A DNA stretch of 52,314 nucleotides from contig NZ_AFIE01000021.1 of the NCBI RefSeq assembly GCF_000214135.1, positions 1-52,314 of the forward strand, read 5' to 3'. The notes under the pieces are model-generated. The model saw nothing but the letters and a program-made list of their open reading frames with translations. It was not told where the DNA came from and did no database searches. The DNA is from Acinetobacter sp. P8-3-8. GTDB taxonomy: Bacteria > Pseudomonadota > Gammaproteobacteria > Pseudomonadales > Moraxellaceae. A program made the translations under genes and the position numbers. Shown here piece after piece: positions 1 through 8,966 of the stretch (within the stretch, counting starts at the first letter, position 1; every line of letters begins with the position of its first letter).

Positions 1-90
1 TATATTGATGAATTGACAAGGTTTAAAATATACAACATTGAATAAAAAACAGTAAATTATAAAATGCTATATAGAATTGATGTTACATAG

Positions 91-120
91 AAAACCAGCA
101 CCAAAGTGCTGGTTTTATTT
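91..120. terminator. Bidirectional hairpin terminator after the Tim44-like gene
   Basis: An 11-bp perfect stem (91-101 with 106-116) closes a CAAA loop. It is flanked by A-runs on one side and T-runs on the other, so it can stop transcripts on both strands. It lies 35 bp past the stop of the minus-strand Tim44-like gene. Confidence 0.85.
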
Positions 121-154
121 TTATTTCAGGAGCACATTTGCTTAGAAAGAAAAA

Positions 155-1141
155 TTAGCTTTCTTGTTGAATCCCTGCAACTAACCAATCTTGGTTAGAT
201 CCTGCAGGTTTAATAAAGTGCCATACTTCTGCAAATGGTTGCGGAAGGCTATTTAAATCTTCACTGACAGTACCTGTGAAGCGAACGCTTACAACATACT
301 GACCATTTTCAGTTGCACTATCTACAACCATTGCATTTAAGTTTGAAAACTCAGCAACGTCTTGATCTTGGTTTGCCATAATATCGCTATACATTGACTG
401 ATAAAGATCAGGAGTAAGATAGCGTTGAATTTCTGCAATATTAGTTACAGAGTTCATTGACTGAATATGGTTGAAACGCTGACGAGCAACACGTAAGAAC
501 GAAGCAGGCTCACTTCCATCAGGAAGTTGATTGCCACTTTGCATTGATGCACCAAAAGGCGCTTGAGTCGCTGCACCACCTGCAACGGATTGGCCAAAGA
601 TATTGGTACTATCATTTGACGTGCGTGCAGTTGTATTTGCTTGACCAAATGGCGCAGAAGTAGGTCCTGCGCTATTTGGAGCATAAGGATTATTACTTGC
701 TAATTTTTTTTTTGCACCGAATTTACGGAACAAGAAGAAAGCAGCACCCGCAATCAGAATTAACCAAATCCAGCTTGGGATTCCGCCTTTTTCTTCTTGT
801 TGAGCAGCTTGTTGTTGCGCCAATTCTGCATCAGTGGTTTGAGCATTGGTACCGTTACGATCATCCGCCATCGCATTGGCTGCAACTGCACCTACCGCAG
901 CACCTGCAACACCTGCAGCGACCATTTTACCTACGCCAGAGCCAGATTTTTGCTGACCTACAGCTGTTGGCTGTTGAGCAGGCGTAACTTGACGAGGTTG
1001 AGAATAAGATTGACTTGAACTCGAAGAACGGCTCATGCCATGGCTTTTACCACCACCTGCACGTTTCGCTTCGGCTAAAGGAGCTACAGCCAAAGTTGCC
1101 ATTAAAATACCTGCGATCAAGCCGCGCTGTCGAACTTCCAT
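155..1141 (-). CDS. Tim44-like domain membrane protein
   Basis: The 328-residue protein starts with a hydrophobic segment (about residues 7-24, ending in an AEA-type cleavage site) and continues with a low-complexity Ser/Gln/Gly stretch (30-70). A Gly/Ala-rich hydrophobic patch follows (71-91). A clear transmembrane helix with an aromatic start sits at 121-138 and is followed by basic residues. The C-terminal 110 residues (about 215-327) look like a Tim44-type alpha/beta domain, with FLRVARQRFNHIQ at the start and an EVWHF strand near the end. Bacterial Tim44-like proteins are envelope proteins of poorly known role, so function is not assigned. The ATG has AGGAAA 8 bases upstream, which supports this start. 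It is a single gene with its own terminator. Confidence 0.8.
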   Translation of the reverse strand: MEVRQRGLIAGILMATLAVAPLAEAKRAGGGKSHGMSRSSSSSQSYSQPRQVTPAQQPTAVGQQKSGSGVGKMVAAGVAGAAVGAVAANAMADDRNGTNAQTTDAELAQQQAAQQEEKGGIPSWIWLILIAGAAFFLFRKFGAKKKLASNNPYAPNSAGPTSAPFGQANTTARTSNDSTNIFGQSVAGGAATQAPFGASMQSGNQLPDGSEPASFLRVARQRFNHIQSMNSVTNIAEIQRYLTPDLYQSMYSDIMANQDQDVAEFSNLNAMVVDSATENGQYVVSVRFTGTVSEDLNSLPQPFAEVWHFIKPAGSNQDWLVAGIQQES

Positions 1142-1583
1142 TGAAATTTCCTATTTAACAAATCAATTGATGAATATGATTTAAACAACACACTTCTGTT
1201 GTTTTCATTTCTCTATTTATGCAGTCTTTTGCATAGAATTTCAATGTTTTTAACATATATTTGAGTAGAAATTCACATAAAGATAACGAATTTTTTGATT
1301 GTTGAAATCCGTCTGTTAGTTTTTTTATAATTTATTGAAAAGATAAAATAATCTTTAAATATTAGTTTTTATCATATGGTTGGAATAGTCGCACTTGATG
1401 TGGATTCTATAACATTATTATGGTGAAAATTCTCAAGCTAAATATATAGATGCCTGCTTAATGCTTTTGATCATTTTAATTGCGAGTTTCTTTGAGGTTT
1501 TTATGTGCATAGCCACTATTCACGACATCCTTGTCGCAATATTCATCCTTGTCACAATCTCTAAGTAAGAAAATTTCTCGCCT
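1142..1583. other. Gene-free stretch between the Tim44-like gene and radA
   Basis: This AT-rich 442-bp gap should hold the promoter of the leftward Tim44-like gene. It also contains a 35-codon plus-strand frame (1461-1568) encoding a very hydrophobic peptide and ending in a tandem 18-bp repeat. No ribosome binding site precedes that frame, so I do not call it a gene. I see no RNA gene or mobile element. Confidence 0.5.
1526..1561. repeat. Tandem 18-bp near-repeat
   Basis: Two adjacent 18-bp units (1526-1543 and 1544-1561), both starting CATCCTTGTC, differ at three positions. In the plus-strand frame 1461-1568 they encode a repeated Ile-Leu-Val motif. They lie just past the radA stop codon, in its 3' flank. 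Confidence 0.7.
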
Positions 1584-2972
1584 TTAACCGACTTCATCGC
1601 TAAGTTGCATTGCTTCAGTTAATGCTTCATGTAAACGTGCTACAGAAATAATTTGTACACCTGCGATTGGTTTTTGTGGAGCATTTCCTCTTGGGACAAT
1701 AATGTATTTAAAGCCATGTTTAATCGCTTCTTTTAGACGTTCTTGACCATTGGGAACAGGTCGTATTTCCCCAGATAATCCAACTTCTCCAAAAACAGCC
1801 AATTGTTGTGGTAAGGCTTTAGAACGTAAACTGGATGCACAAGCTAAAAGCACGGCTAAATCTGAACCTGTTTCTGTAATTTTTAAACCACCGACCACAT
1901 TGACATAAACATCCTGTCCAGAAGTTTGTACCCCACCATGACGATGCATGACAGCCAATAACATATTTAAACGGTTTTGTTCTAAACCGAGTGCAACTCG
2001 ACGAGGTTGTCCGTGCGCATCATCGACCAAAGCCTGTACTTCCACAAGTAAAGGTCGAGTGCCTTCTCGACTGATCATAACCACTGAACCCGGAATCGCT
2101 TCATCATAACGGCTAAGGAAAATTGCAGAAGGATTGGCGACTTCTTTAAGTCCCTTATCGGTCATGCCAAAGACACCGAGTTCGTTGACAGCACCAAAAC
2201 GGTTTTTAACGGCTCGAATCATGCGGTAACGTGAATCTGATTGCCCTTCAAAATAAAGGACACAATCCACCATGTGTTCAAGTACACGTGGCCCAGCAAG
2301 AGAACCTTCTTTGGTAACGTGACCGACAATGAATAAGGCTGTACCACTATTTTTAGCAAAGCGGGTGAGTAGGGCAGCAGATTCACGAATTTGCGATACA
2401 CCACCTGGTGCGGATTGTAAGGTTTCTGTATAAAGCGTTTGAATCGAATCTAGAATGGCAACGGCAGGGCGAAGTTGTGCAAGCGTATCGCAAATACGTT
2501 CTACGCATGTTTCCGCCATGACTTGAAGTCTGTCTGTGGGTAAGTCCAGTCGGTTGGCACGTAAAGCAACCTGTGAAAGTGATTCTTCACCTGTGACATA
2601 TAAAGCCGAACTATTGGCAGCAGCCATGTGTGTTGCTGTTTGCAATAGAATGGTCGATTTACCAATGCCGGGATCACCCCCAATTAAAACCACAGATCCA
2701 GTGACCAAACCACCACCAAGGACACGATCAAATTCACTGATCCCAGTTTGTAATCGTGTTTCACTTGAAACGGCAATTTTGTCGAGGGTCGTAATATTGG
2801 CGACTTGTCCTGCATAACCACCGCCCATTGCTTTGGCACGATGTGCGACAACAGGTTCAATACGCACTTCGGTTAAACTATTCCATTCACCACAGTCTGA
2901 ACATTGACCCGACCATTTTGGATGGTCTGTACCACATTGTTCACAACGATAAACAGTTTTAACTTTTGCCAT
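1584..2972 (-). CDS. radA: DNA repair protein RadA
   Basis: RadA is a RecA-like ATPase that drives branch migration during recombinational repair and, in competent bacteria, during natural transformation. The N-terminal zinc finger has Cys10, Cys13, Cys24 and Cys27. Walker A (GGDPGIGKST) is at about 98-107 and the Walker B strand (AILDS) at about 172-176. The RadA-specific KNRFG motif is at 256-260, and a Lon-protease-like C-terminal domain follows. The length of 462 residues fits the family. The ATG has only a weak Shine-Dalgarno sequence. It stands alone, downstream of the symporter gene on the same strand and separated from it by a terminator. Confidence 0.97.
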   Translation of the reverse strand: MAKVKTVYRCEQCGTDHPKWSGQCSDCGEWNSLTEVRIEPVVAHRAKAMGGGYAGQVANITTLDKIAVSSETRLQTGISEFDRVLGGGLVTGSVVLIGGDPGIGKSTILLQTATHMAAANSSALYVTGEESLSQVALRANRLDLPTDRLQVMAETCVERICDTLAQLRPAVAILDSIQTLYTETLQSAPGGVSQIRESAALLTRFAKNSGTALFIVGHVTKEGSLAGPRVLEHMVDCVLYFEGQSDSRYRMIRAVKNRFGAVNELGVFGMTDKGLKEVANPSAIFLSRYDEAIPGSVVMISREGTRPLLVEVQALVDDAHGQPRRVALGLEQNRLNMLLAVMHRHGGVQTSGQDVYVNVVGGLKITETGSDLAVLLACASSLRSKALPQQLAVFGEVGLSGEIRPVPNGQERLKEAIKHGFKYIIVPRGNAPQKPIAGVQIISVARLHEALTEAMQLSDEVG

Positions 2973-3057
2973 AATAATTTTCGAAAAATTGAGGTGATTG
3001 AATTGATTGTTGGACTATGACTATACAGCATCATATAAAAAGATGAACAGACCTCAA

Positions 3058-3087
3058 ACAAAAAGAGCTGCATGAAAGCAGCTCTTG
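3058..3087 (-). terminator. Terminator of the AGCS symporter gene
   Basis: A 9-bp perfect stem (AAGAGCTGC at 3063-3071 with 3078-3086) is followed on the minus strand by TTTTTG. It lies 20 bp past the stop of the minus-strand symporter gene and separates it from radA. Confidence 0.85.
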
Positions 3088-3106
3088 GATGTGGCAAGCT
3101 CATAAA

Positions 3107-4465
3107 TTAATATAATTCACCAGATTTACGCTTTGCTAAGAAGTCTTTGGTTTCTTTGACAATTACTGTTGAAAGTAACAGTAAGGCAATTAAGTTCGGA
3201 ATTGCCATTAAACCATTGAAGGTATCTGCGAATAACCAGACTAAGTCAAGTGTGGCAATCGTTCCTATAAAGACTGTCAGAATGTAAATGATCCTGTAAG
3301 GAAGGACAAATTTTTCTCCGAATAAATAAGTCGCGCATTTTTCACCATAATAACACCAGCCTAGAATGGTTGAATATGCAAAGAAAATAATACCTAAAGT
3401 GACTACCCAACCGCCTATACCTGGAAGTAAACGATCAAAAATATGTGTGGTCAGCACCGCTCCCGTTTCAGTTCCAAAACTATTCCCAGCAGTCAGATAG
3501 CCCATGACTAAAACAAGACCTGTAATACTACAAACAATGATGGTGTCAATAAATGTACCCGTCATTGAAACTAAGCCTTGGCGTACAGGATGATCTGTCT
3601 TTGCAGCGGCAGCAGCAATAGGTGCAGAACCCATACCCGCTTCATTCGAAAATACACCACGTGCCACACCGTAACGAATGACAGCCCCAATTGCACCACC
3701 AGCAACGGCTTGCCCAGTAAATGCATCAACAAAGATCAATTTAAGTGCAGGAACGATAAGCTCAATGTTTGAGAGAATAATCGCTAAACCACCTAGGACA
3801 TAACCGATGGCCATAATAGGCACAATAAAAGATGAAGCTTTTGCGATCGATTTAATCCCACCTAAAATCACTAAAGCTGAAAATATAGTAATGATGACAC
3901 CTGTCACCCAAGTTTCGATCCCCATGCTATTTTGTACAGCAAGCGCCACGGTGTTTGATTGTACAGAACTACCAATACCAAATGAGGCGATTGTACCGAA
4001 TAAGGCGAACAATATTGCTAGCCATTTCCACTTTAAACCGTGTTCAATGTAATACATTGGGCCACCAGATTTTTGGCCATTTTCATTGGTAATACGGTAT
4101 TTTACAGCGAGAACACCTTCTCCATATTTGGTTGCCATACCAACTAAAGCAGTCATCCACATCCAAAATACAGCACCCGGACCACCTAGTACGCAAGCTG
4201 TTGCTACACCAGCGATATTACCTGTACCAATGGTTGCAGAAAGTGCAGTCATGAGTGCAGCGAAGTGTGAAATATCTCCTTCATGGCTTTTGGCTTTATC
4301 ATGCTTACTAAAAACTTGTTTAAAGGCGAAGGGTAAAAGGCGAAATTGTAAAAACATCAGTCTAAAGGTAAGGAAGACACCAGTACCGACCAGCAGTACG
4401 AGCATATAGGGTCCCCAGACCCAACCACTAAGTGTTTCCATTATTGATTGAATATTTTCGATCAT
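3107..4465 (-). CDS. Alanine/glycine:cation symporter (AGCS family)
   Basis: Proteins of this family carry alanine or glycine into the cell with Na+ or H+. The 452-residue protein has about ten or eleven hydrophobic segments and the family signatures TALSATIGTGNIAGVATA (about residues 73-90) and GGPGAVFWMW. A later Ala-rich segment, NEAGMGSAPIAAAAAKTDHP, is also typical of the family. Length fits the family. The start ATG follows AGAAGAAG. The divergent neighbour cycA encodes another glycine/alanine permease, so the two may share control from the intergenic palindromes. Substrate preference between alanine, glycine and glutamine cannot be read from the sequence. Confidence 0.92.
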   Translation of the reverse strand: MIENIQSIMETLSGWVWGPYMLVLLVGTGVFLTFRLMFLQFRLLPFAFKQVFSKHDKAKSHEGDISHFAALMTALSATIGTGNIAGVATACVLGGPGAVFWMWMTALVGMATKYGEGVLAVKYRITNENGQKSGGPMYYIEHGLKWKWLAILFALFGTIASFGIGSSVQSNTVALAVQNSMGIETWVTGVIITIFSALVILGGIKSIAKASSFIVPIMAIGYVLGGLAIILSNIELIVPALKLIFVDAFTGQAVAGGAIGAVIRYGVARGVFSNEAGMGSAPIAAAAAKTDHPVRQGLVSMTGTFIDTIIVCSITGLVLVMGYLTAGNSFGTETGAVLTTHIFDRLLPGIGGWVVTLGIIFFAYSTILGWCYYGEKCATYLFGEKFVLPYRIIYILTVFIGTIATLDLVWLFADTFNGLMAIPNLIALLLLSTVIVKETKDFLAKRKSGELY

Positions 4466-4891
4466 AAGCTTCTTCTTTTTTATCCATTTTATTTACATAA
4501 CATGCTGTTTAAATAAGCAATTGTCATGCCATCCATATTTTAGAAAAATAAAGTTCAGATCAGCGATTTGCCTAATGGATAATCATTATCCAAAATGTCC
4601 AATTGAACTTTAGTATAGTTTTTTTCAATGTATCTCTTTTTTGACATAGATTTATCTGAGATACAAGCTTCATATTTGCTTATTTTATATTTTTCTTAAA
4701 TTATCTTAATACTTGATTTTTAGAATAATTAATTTTTTTTGGTATAAAATACAATCAATTATTATAAATTCAATGTTTTGGGCGCACTGTCTTTAGTTTG
4801 GCTAATAAACTGTTTAGTAAAATTTTTCTTTTTCTTTTTTTTGTAAATTAAGATAATTTTAGCGTGAATAGATACATAGTTGAAATTTATA
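4466..4891. promoter_or_regulatory. Divergent control region between the AGCS symporter gene and cycA, with nested inverted repeats
   Basis: A 17-bp palindrome at 4576-4592 (arms TGGATAAT and ATTATCCA around one C) lies inside a wider inverted repeat made of TAAAGTTCA (4549-4557) and TGAACTTTA (4604-4612). The rest is very AT-rich. The arrangement between two divergent amino-acid transporter genes suggests a shared operator, but the regulator is unknown and no -10/-35 pair stands out. No gene or RNA was recognised. Confidence 0.5.
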
Positions 4892-6292
4892 ATGCAACAA
4901 GGAAATACGACACAACACAGTAAGGATGGAGAACTTTCGAGAAGTTTATCCAATCGCCATCTTCAATTGATTGCAATTGGTGGTGCAATTGGTACTGGGT
5001 TATTTATGGGTTCAGGGAAGACGATCAGTCTCGCAGGGCCTTCCATTTTATTTATTTACATGATCATTGGTTTGATGGTGTTTTTCGTCATGCGTGCGCT
5101 TGGTGAATTATTACTTTCAAACTTGCAATACAAGTCATTTATTGATTTTTCAACAGATTTAATTGGGCCTTGGGCAGGTTATTTTGTTGGATGGACGTAT
5201 TGGCTGTGTTGGATCACGATCGGTATTGCTGATTTATCTGCCATTATTTATTATTTACAGTTCTTTAATAATGGTGTGCCGTTTACCCCGACTGAAGGTG
5301 CGCTGATTAGTGTCGCAGCAATTTTCTTCATTATGGGACTAAATTTAGTGACGGTGAAATTGTTCGGTGAACTAGAGTTTTGGTTCGCATTGATTAAAAT
5401 TATTGCCATTGTGGTTCTGATTTTGGTCGGTTTCTGGATGATCTTTACAGGTTTTACTTCAACGACAGGTCAAGTGGCTTCATTTACGCATTTATGGGAC
5501 AACGGTGGTATGTTCCCAAAAGGTTTTGATGGGTTCCTTGCAGGTTTCCAAATTGCAATCTTTGCCTTTGTAGGTGTGGAGCTTGTAGGGACAACTGCGG
5601 CTGAAACCAAAGATCCTGAGAAAAATTTACCTAAAGCAGTAAACTCAATTCCAATTCGTATTATTTTCTTCTATGTATTGGCTTTAGTGATTGTAATGTC
5701 GGTTACGCCGTGGAATATGATTGATCCTAAAGTGAGTCCATTCGTGAACTTGTTCAGCCAAGCAGGTATTGCTGCTGCGGCGATCATCATGAACTTAGTG
5801 GTACTTTCTTCAGTGATGTCATCTATGAACAGTGGTGTATTCTCTACAAGTCGTATGCTGTTTGGTCTTTCTCGTGAAGATCAAGGCCCGAAAGCTTTTG
5901 GCTTATTGAATAGACGTGCTGTTCCAGCAAATGCACTTTATTTCTCTGGTGTGTGTTTATTGGGTGGTGCTGCACTTCAGTACTTTGTACCCAATACTGT
6001 TGAAGCGTTTACATTAGCAACCACACTTTCAACGATTCTATTCATTTTGGTTTGGTTGATCATTTTGTGGAGCTATCTGGTGTATTACAAAACACGTCCA
6101 GAGCTACATGCAAAATCAGTGTTTAAGCTACCAGGTGGTCCAATCACTTGTTATATCGTGATTGTATTCTTCATTGGAACAATCGGGATTCTTGCTTTAG
6201 AGCCTGATACGCTTAAGTCCTTGATGGTGAGTCCAATTTGGTTAATTATCCTTGCGATTGGTTATTTCTGTTTCTATAAGAAAAAACAGTAA
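4892..6292 (+). CDS. cycA: D-serine/D-alanine/glycine transporter CycA
   Basis: CycA is an APC-superfamily (AAT family) inner-membrane permease for glycine, D-alanine and D-serine. The protein follows E. coli CycA closely from its N-terminal signature LSNRHLQLIAIGGAIGTGLF through GPWAGYFVGWTYW and GTTAAETKDPEKNLP to NSGVFSTSRMLFGL. It has twelve predicted membrane segments and is 466 residues long. I start it at the ATG at 4892 because the only in-frame alternative upstream is a TTG at 4880. Neither has a good Shine-Dalgarno sequence. It is divergent from the AGCS symporter and ends at a strong terminator, so it is monocistronic. Confidence 0.93.
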   Translation: MQQGNTTQHSKDGELSRSLSNRHLQLIAIGGAIGTGLFMGSGKTISLAGPSILFIYMIIGLMVFFVMRALGELLLSNLQYKSFIDFSTDLIGPWAGYFVGWTYWLCWITIGIADLSAIIYYLQFFNNGVPFTPTEGALISVAAIFFIMGLNLVTVKLFGELEFWFALIKIIAIVVLILVGFWMIFTGFTSTTGQVASFTHLWDNGGMFPKGFDGFLAGFQIAIFAFVGVELVGTTAAETKDPEKNLPKAVNSIPIRIIFFYVLALVIVMSVTPWNMIDPKVSPFVNLFSQAGIAAAAIIMNLVVLSSVMSSMNSGVFSTSRMLFGLSREDQGPKAFGLLNRRAVPANALYFSGVCLLGGAALQYFVPNTVEAFTLATTLSTILFILVWLIILWSYLVYYKTRPELHAKSVFKLPGGPITCYIVIVFFIGTIGILALEPDTLKSLMVSPIWLIILAIGYFCFYKKKQ

Positions 6293-6320
6293 TTAGCTAT
6301 TTCAAAGATACTGATAAGAA

Positions 6321-6347
6321 AACGCCAGTGAACCACTGGCGTTTTTT
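6321..6347. terminator. cycA terminator
   Basis: A 10-bp perfect stem (AACGCCAGTG at 6321-6330 with 6334-6343) and an AAC loop are followed by a T6 run. It lies 28 bp after the cycA stop. Confidence 0.9.
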
Positions 6348-6380
6348 GTATTCTCGTTCTAAGCTTTGTGGTTTGATACT

Positions 6381-6409
6381 TTGGTCAATATTTAGAATCA
6401 AGGTATACT
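6381..6409 (+). promoter_or_regulatory. Sigma-70 promoter of the lptM-lysA-dapF operon
   Basis: A TTGGTC -35 box (6381-6386), a 17-bp spacer and a TATACT -10 box (6404-6409) lie 28 bp before the lptM start. Five of six bases in the -10 box match consensus. It is the only convincing promoter between the cycA terminator and lptM. Confidence 0.65.
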
Positions 6410-6437
6410 GACGAAAATTTTGGAAATAGGTGAGCAG

Positions 6438-6668
6438 ATGCGTCTTGCTATTTGTGGCATCGGTTTAGTTTTAAGCAGCGTTGTTTTGGTCGGTTGTGGT
6501 CAATCGGGTGAGTTGCACTTAGCAAACAGCCCAGATTATGACAAACGTGCCAAATATTTGTTGTACTCGAAAGAAGACAATAAAGCAGTGCAATCTGAGG
6601 AAAAAGTGAAAGATCAAGCGGATGCCGCAGATCAGTCAGTACCTGCTTCTCAAGTCACTTCAAACTAA
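6438..6668 (+). CDS. lptM: Small lipoprotein, LptM/YifL-like
   Basis: This 76-residue protein has a short hydrophobic signal and a lipobox, LVGC, with the acylated Cys at residue 20. CGQSGELHLA follows, resembling the CG.KG.LY start of mature LptM (YifL). In E. coli LptM binds LptD and helps assemble the outer-membrane LPS translocon. Past about residue 30 the chain is polar and probably disordered. Position supports the call, because in E. coli yifL also sits directly upstream of dapF and xerC. The ATG at 6438 follows AGGTGAG, which is better than the in-frame TTG at 6420. The motif is short, so the family assignment is likely but not certain. Confidence 0.7.
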   Translation: MRLAICGIGLVLSSVVLVGCGQSGELHLANSPDYDKRAKYLLYSKEDNKAVQSEEKVKDQADAADQSVPASQVTSN

Positions 6669-6701
6669 ACCCAATTACACGTTCATTGAAAGGATACATT
6701 C

Positions 6702-7946
6702 ATGAGTTTTTCCCGCATTGATGGGGTATTGCATGCAGAGCAATGTTCTTTAGAGCAACTTGCACAGCAATATGGCACACCACTTTATGTCTATTCAAAA
6801 GCGACATTTGAAAAGCATTATTTAGATATGGATAAAGCATTTGATTTTATCGATCATCAAATTTGCTATGCGGTGAAGTCAAACTCAAACCTTGCGGTAT
6901 TGAATGTATTAGCGAAACTGGGTTCAGGTTTTGACATTGTAACTGGTGGTGAACTTGCTCGTGTACTTGCGGCAGGTGGTGAGCCATCAAAAATTGTATT
7001 TTCAGGTTTAGGCAAACAAGAAGCCGATATTCAAAAAGCTTTAGAAGTCGGTATTGCTTGCTTCAATGTGGAATCACACGCTGAATTAGACCGTATTCAA
7101 AAAGTTGCAGCACAGCTTGGTAAAAAAGCGCCCGTTTCATTACGTGTCAATCCAGATGTGGATGCTAAAACCCATCCTTATATTTCGACTGGGTTAAAAG
7201 AAAATAAGTTTGGTATTCCATCCGATGCAGTTTTTGAAACCTATCAATATGCAGCCTCATTGCCAAATCTTGATGTTGTAGGAATTGATTGCCATATCGG
7301 TTCACAATTGACAGAAACACAGCCTTTTGTTGATGCGCTTGATCGTGTGATGAGTATGATTGATCAACTAAAAGCATTAGATATTCACCTGCAACACATC
7401 GATATTGGTGGTGGTTTAGGGGTGACTTATAAAGATGAAGTTCCGCCGACTGTTGCTGAATATGCCAATGCAATGCGTCCTGCTTTGGAAAAATTAGGTT
7501 TAAAAGTCTATATGGAGCCGGGTCGTAGTATTTCTGCAAACGCTGGTGTTCTTTTGACTAAGGTGGATCTACTCAAACCAACAGTTCATCGTAACTTTGC
7601 TTTAATCGATGCTGCAATGAATGATTTGATACGCCCAGCACTTTATGAAGCATGGATGGATATTCAAGTGGTTGCGCCAAAAGCTCAAGTCGAAACAAAA
7701 ACTTGGGATTTGGTAGGACCTATTTGTGAGTCGGCTGACTTTATAGGTAAAGAGCGTGAACTTGCGATTCAAGAAAATGATTATCTTGCTGTCTTGGGTG
7801 CAGGAGCGTATGGTTTTGTCATGAGTTCAAACTACAATACCCGTGGTCGTGCGGCTGAAGTGATGGTCGATGCCGATCAGTCACACTTGATTCGTGAGCG
7901 TGAAACGATTGAATCACTTTGGAAAAATGAACGTTTATTGCCTTAA
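6702..7946 (+). CDS. lysA: Diaminopimelate decarboxylase
   Basis: LysA decarboxylates meso-diaminopimelate to L-lysine using PLP, the last step of lysine synthesis. The PLP lysine is Lys59 in CYAVKSNSN. Other family motifs are the HIGSQL segment, the DIGGGLG phosphate-binding loop, the EPGRS motif and the C-terminal substrate motif GPICESADF. The length of 414 residues is normal. The start follows GAAAGGA. It lies 33 bp after lptM and 13 bp before dapF, so one transcript probably carries all three. The next gene, dapF, supplies its substrate by epimerising LL-DAP. Confidence 0.98.
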   Translation: MSFSRIDGVLHAEQCSLEQLAQQYGTPLYVYSKATFEKHYLDMDKAFDFIDHQICYAVKSNSNLAVLNVLAKLGSGFDIVTGGELARVLAAGGEPSKIVFSGLGKQEADIQKALEVGIACFNVESHAELDRIQKVAAQLGKKAPVSLRVNPDVDAKTHPYISTGLKENKFGIPSDAVFETYQYAASLPNLDVVGIDCHIGSQLTETQPFVDALDRVMSMIDQLKALDIHLQHIDIGGGLGVTYKDEVPPTVAEYANAMRPALEKLGLKVYMEPGRSISANAGVLLTKVDLLKPTVHRNFALIDAAMNDLIRPALYEAWMDIQVVAPKAQVETKTWDLVGPICESADFIGKERELAIQENDYLAVLGAGAYGFVMSSNYNTRGRAAEVMVDADQSHLIRERETIESLWKNERLLP

Positions 7947-7959
7947 GGAGTAATTTTAG

Positions 7960-8805
7960 ATGTTATTAGAATTTACCAAAATGCATGGCTTGGGTAATGA
8001 CTTTATGGTTGTTGACCTGATTAGCCAACGTGCTTTTTTCGATGCGATGACTATTCGCCGTTTGGCAGACCGCCACTTTGGTATTGGTTTTGATCAGCTT
8101 TTGATTGTAGAAGCACCTGATTTCCCAAATGTAGATTTTAAATATCGTATTTTCAATGCAGATGGTTCTGAAGTTGAACAGTGTGGAAATGGCGTACGTT
8201 GTTTTGCTCGATTTGTATATGAACGTCAGTTAACCAATAAAAAGCGTTTTAAAGTGCAAACCAATGCTGGGATTGTAGAACCTGAATTGGGTGAAAATGG
8301 TTGGGTTCGAGTCAACATGGGCTATCCTAAATTTTTACCGAATGAGATTCCATTCCTTGCGGATGAGCCAGAAGCATTGTATGACATTACATTAGCCGAT
8401 GAACAGCAGTTAACGATTGATGTGGTAAACATGGGTAATCCACATGCTGTGACTATTGTTCCCAATGTTTTGACAGCAGATGTTGCGAAAATTGGTCCGC
8501 AAGTTGAATCTCATATACGTTTTCCACAACGTGTTAATGCAGGATTTATGCAAATTGTTGATGAAAAACATGCACGTTTACGTGTCTTCGAGCGTGGTGT
8601 AGGTGAAACAATGGCATGCGGTACAGGTGCGTGTGCTGCGGCTGTTTCAGGTATGCGTCGTGGTTTACTTGCTGACAATGTGGAAATTGAATTAGCAGGT
8701 GGTAAGCTGCAAATTGAATGGAAAGAGGGTGATGTAGTGTGGATGACAGGTCCTACTGCAACAGTCTATGAAGGTCGATTAGATTTAAGATATTTCCAGA
8801 GTTGA
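7960..8805 (+). CDS. dapF: Diaminopimelate epimerase
   Basis: DapF converts LL-diaminopimelate to the meso form, used for both lysine and peptidoglycan. It is a PLP-independent two-cysteine epimerase. The catalytic pair is visible as Cys75 in EQCGNG and Cys220 in ACGTGACA. The N-terminal KMHGLGNDF motif is also present. It has 281 residues, the usual size, and is translated from an ATG preceded by AAGGAG. A strong terminator about 47 bp downstream separates it from xerC. Confidence 0.98.
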   Translation: MLLEFTKMHGLGNDFMVVDLISQRAFFDAMTIRRLADRHFGIGFDQLLIVEAPDFPNVDFKYRIFNADGSEVEQCGNGVRCFARFVYERQLTNKKRFKVQTNAGIVEPELGENGWVRVNMGYPKFLPNEIPFLADEPEALYDITLADEQQLTIDVVNMGNPHAVTIVPNVLTADVAKIGPQVESHIRFPQRVNAGFMQIVDEKHARLRVFERGVGETMACGTGACAAAVSGMRRGLLADNVEIELAGGKLQIEWKEGDVVWMTGPTATVYEGRLDLRYFQS

Positions 8806-8851
8806 TTGGTATTGTCATCATTTAAATCTTAATTTAAATTGTTGTATCGTT

Positions 8852-8880
8852 AAAAACCCTGAATAGTTTCAGGGTTTTTA
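8852..8880. terminator. Bidirectional terminator between dapF and xerC
   Basis: A 12-bp perfect stem (8852-8863 with 8868-8879, core ACCCTGAA) carries A5 and T5 flanks, so it can act on both strands. Confidence 0.85.
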
Positions 8881-8966
8881 CTTTCATTAGCCAAATGCTT
8901 TTGGTTTCGAATGTTAGAACAGAATTGATTGATAATAAGTAAATAGAGCTAGATAAGGAGGGCTTT

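Noticed and set aside
7165-7539. 124-codon minus-strand frame inside lysA
   Set aside because: It lies fully within a well-conserved gene, has no ribosome binding site and its translation resembles no protein; it is a shadow frame.
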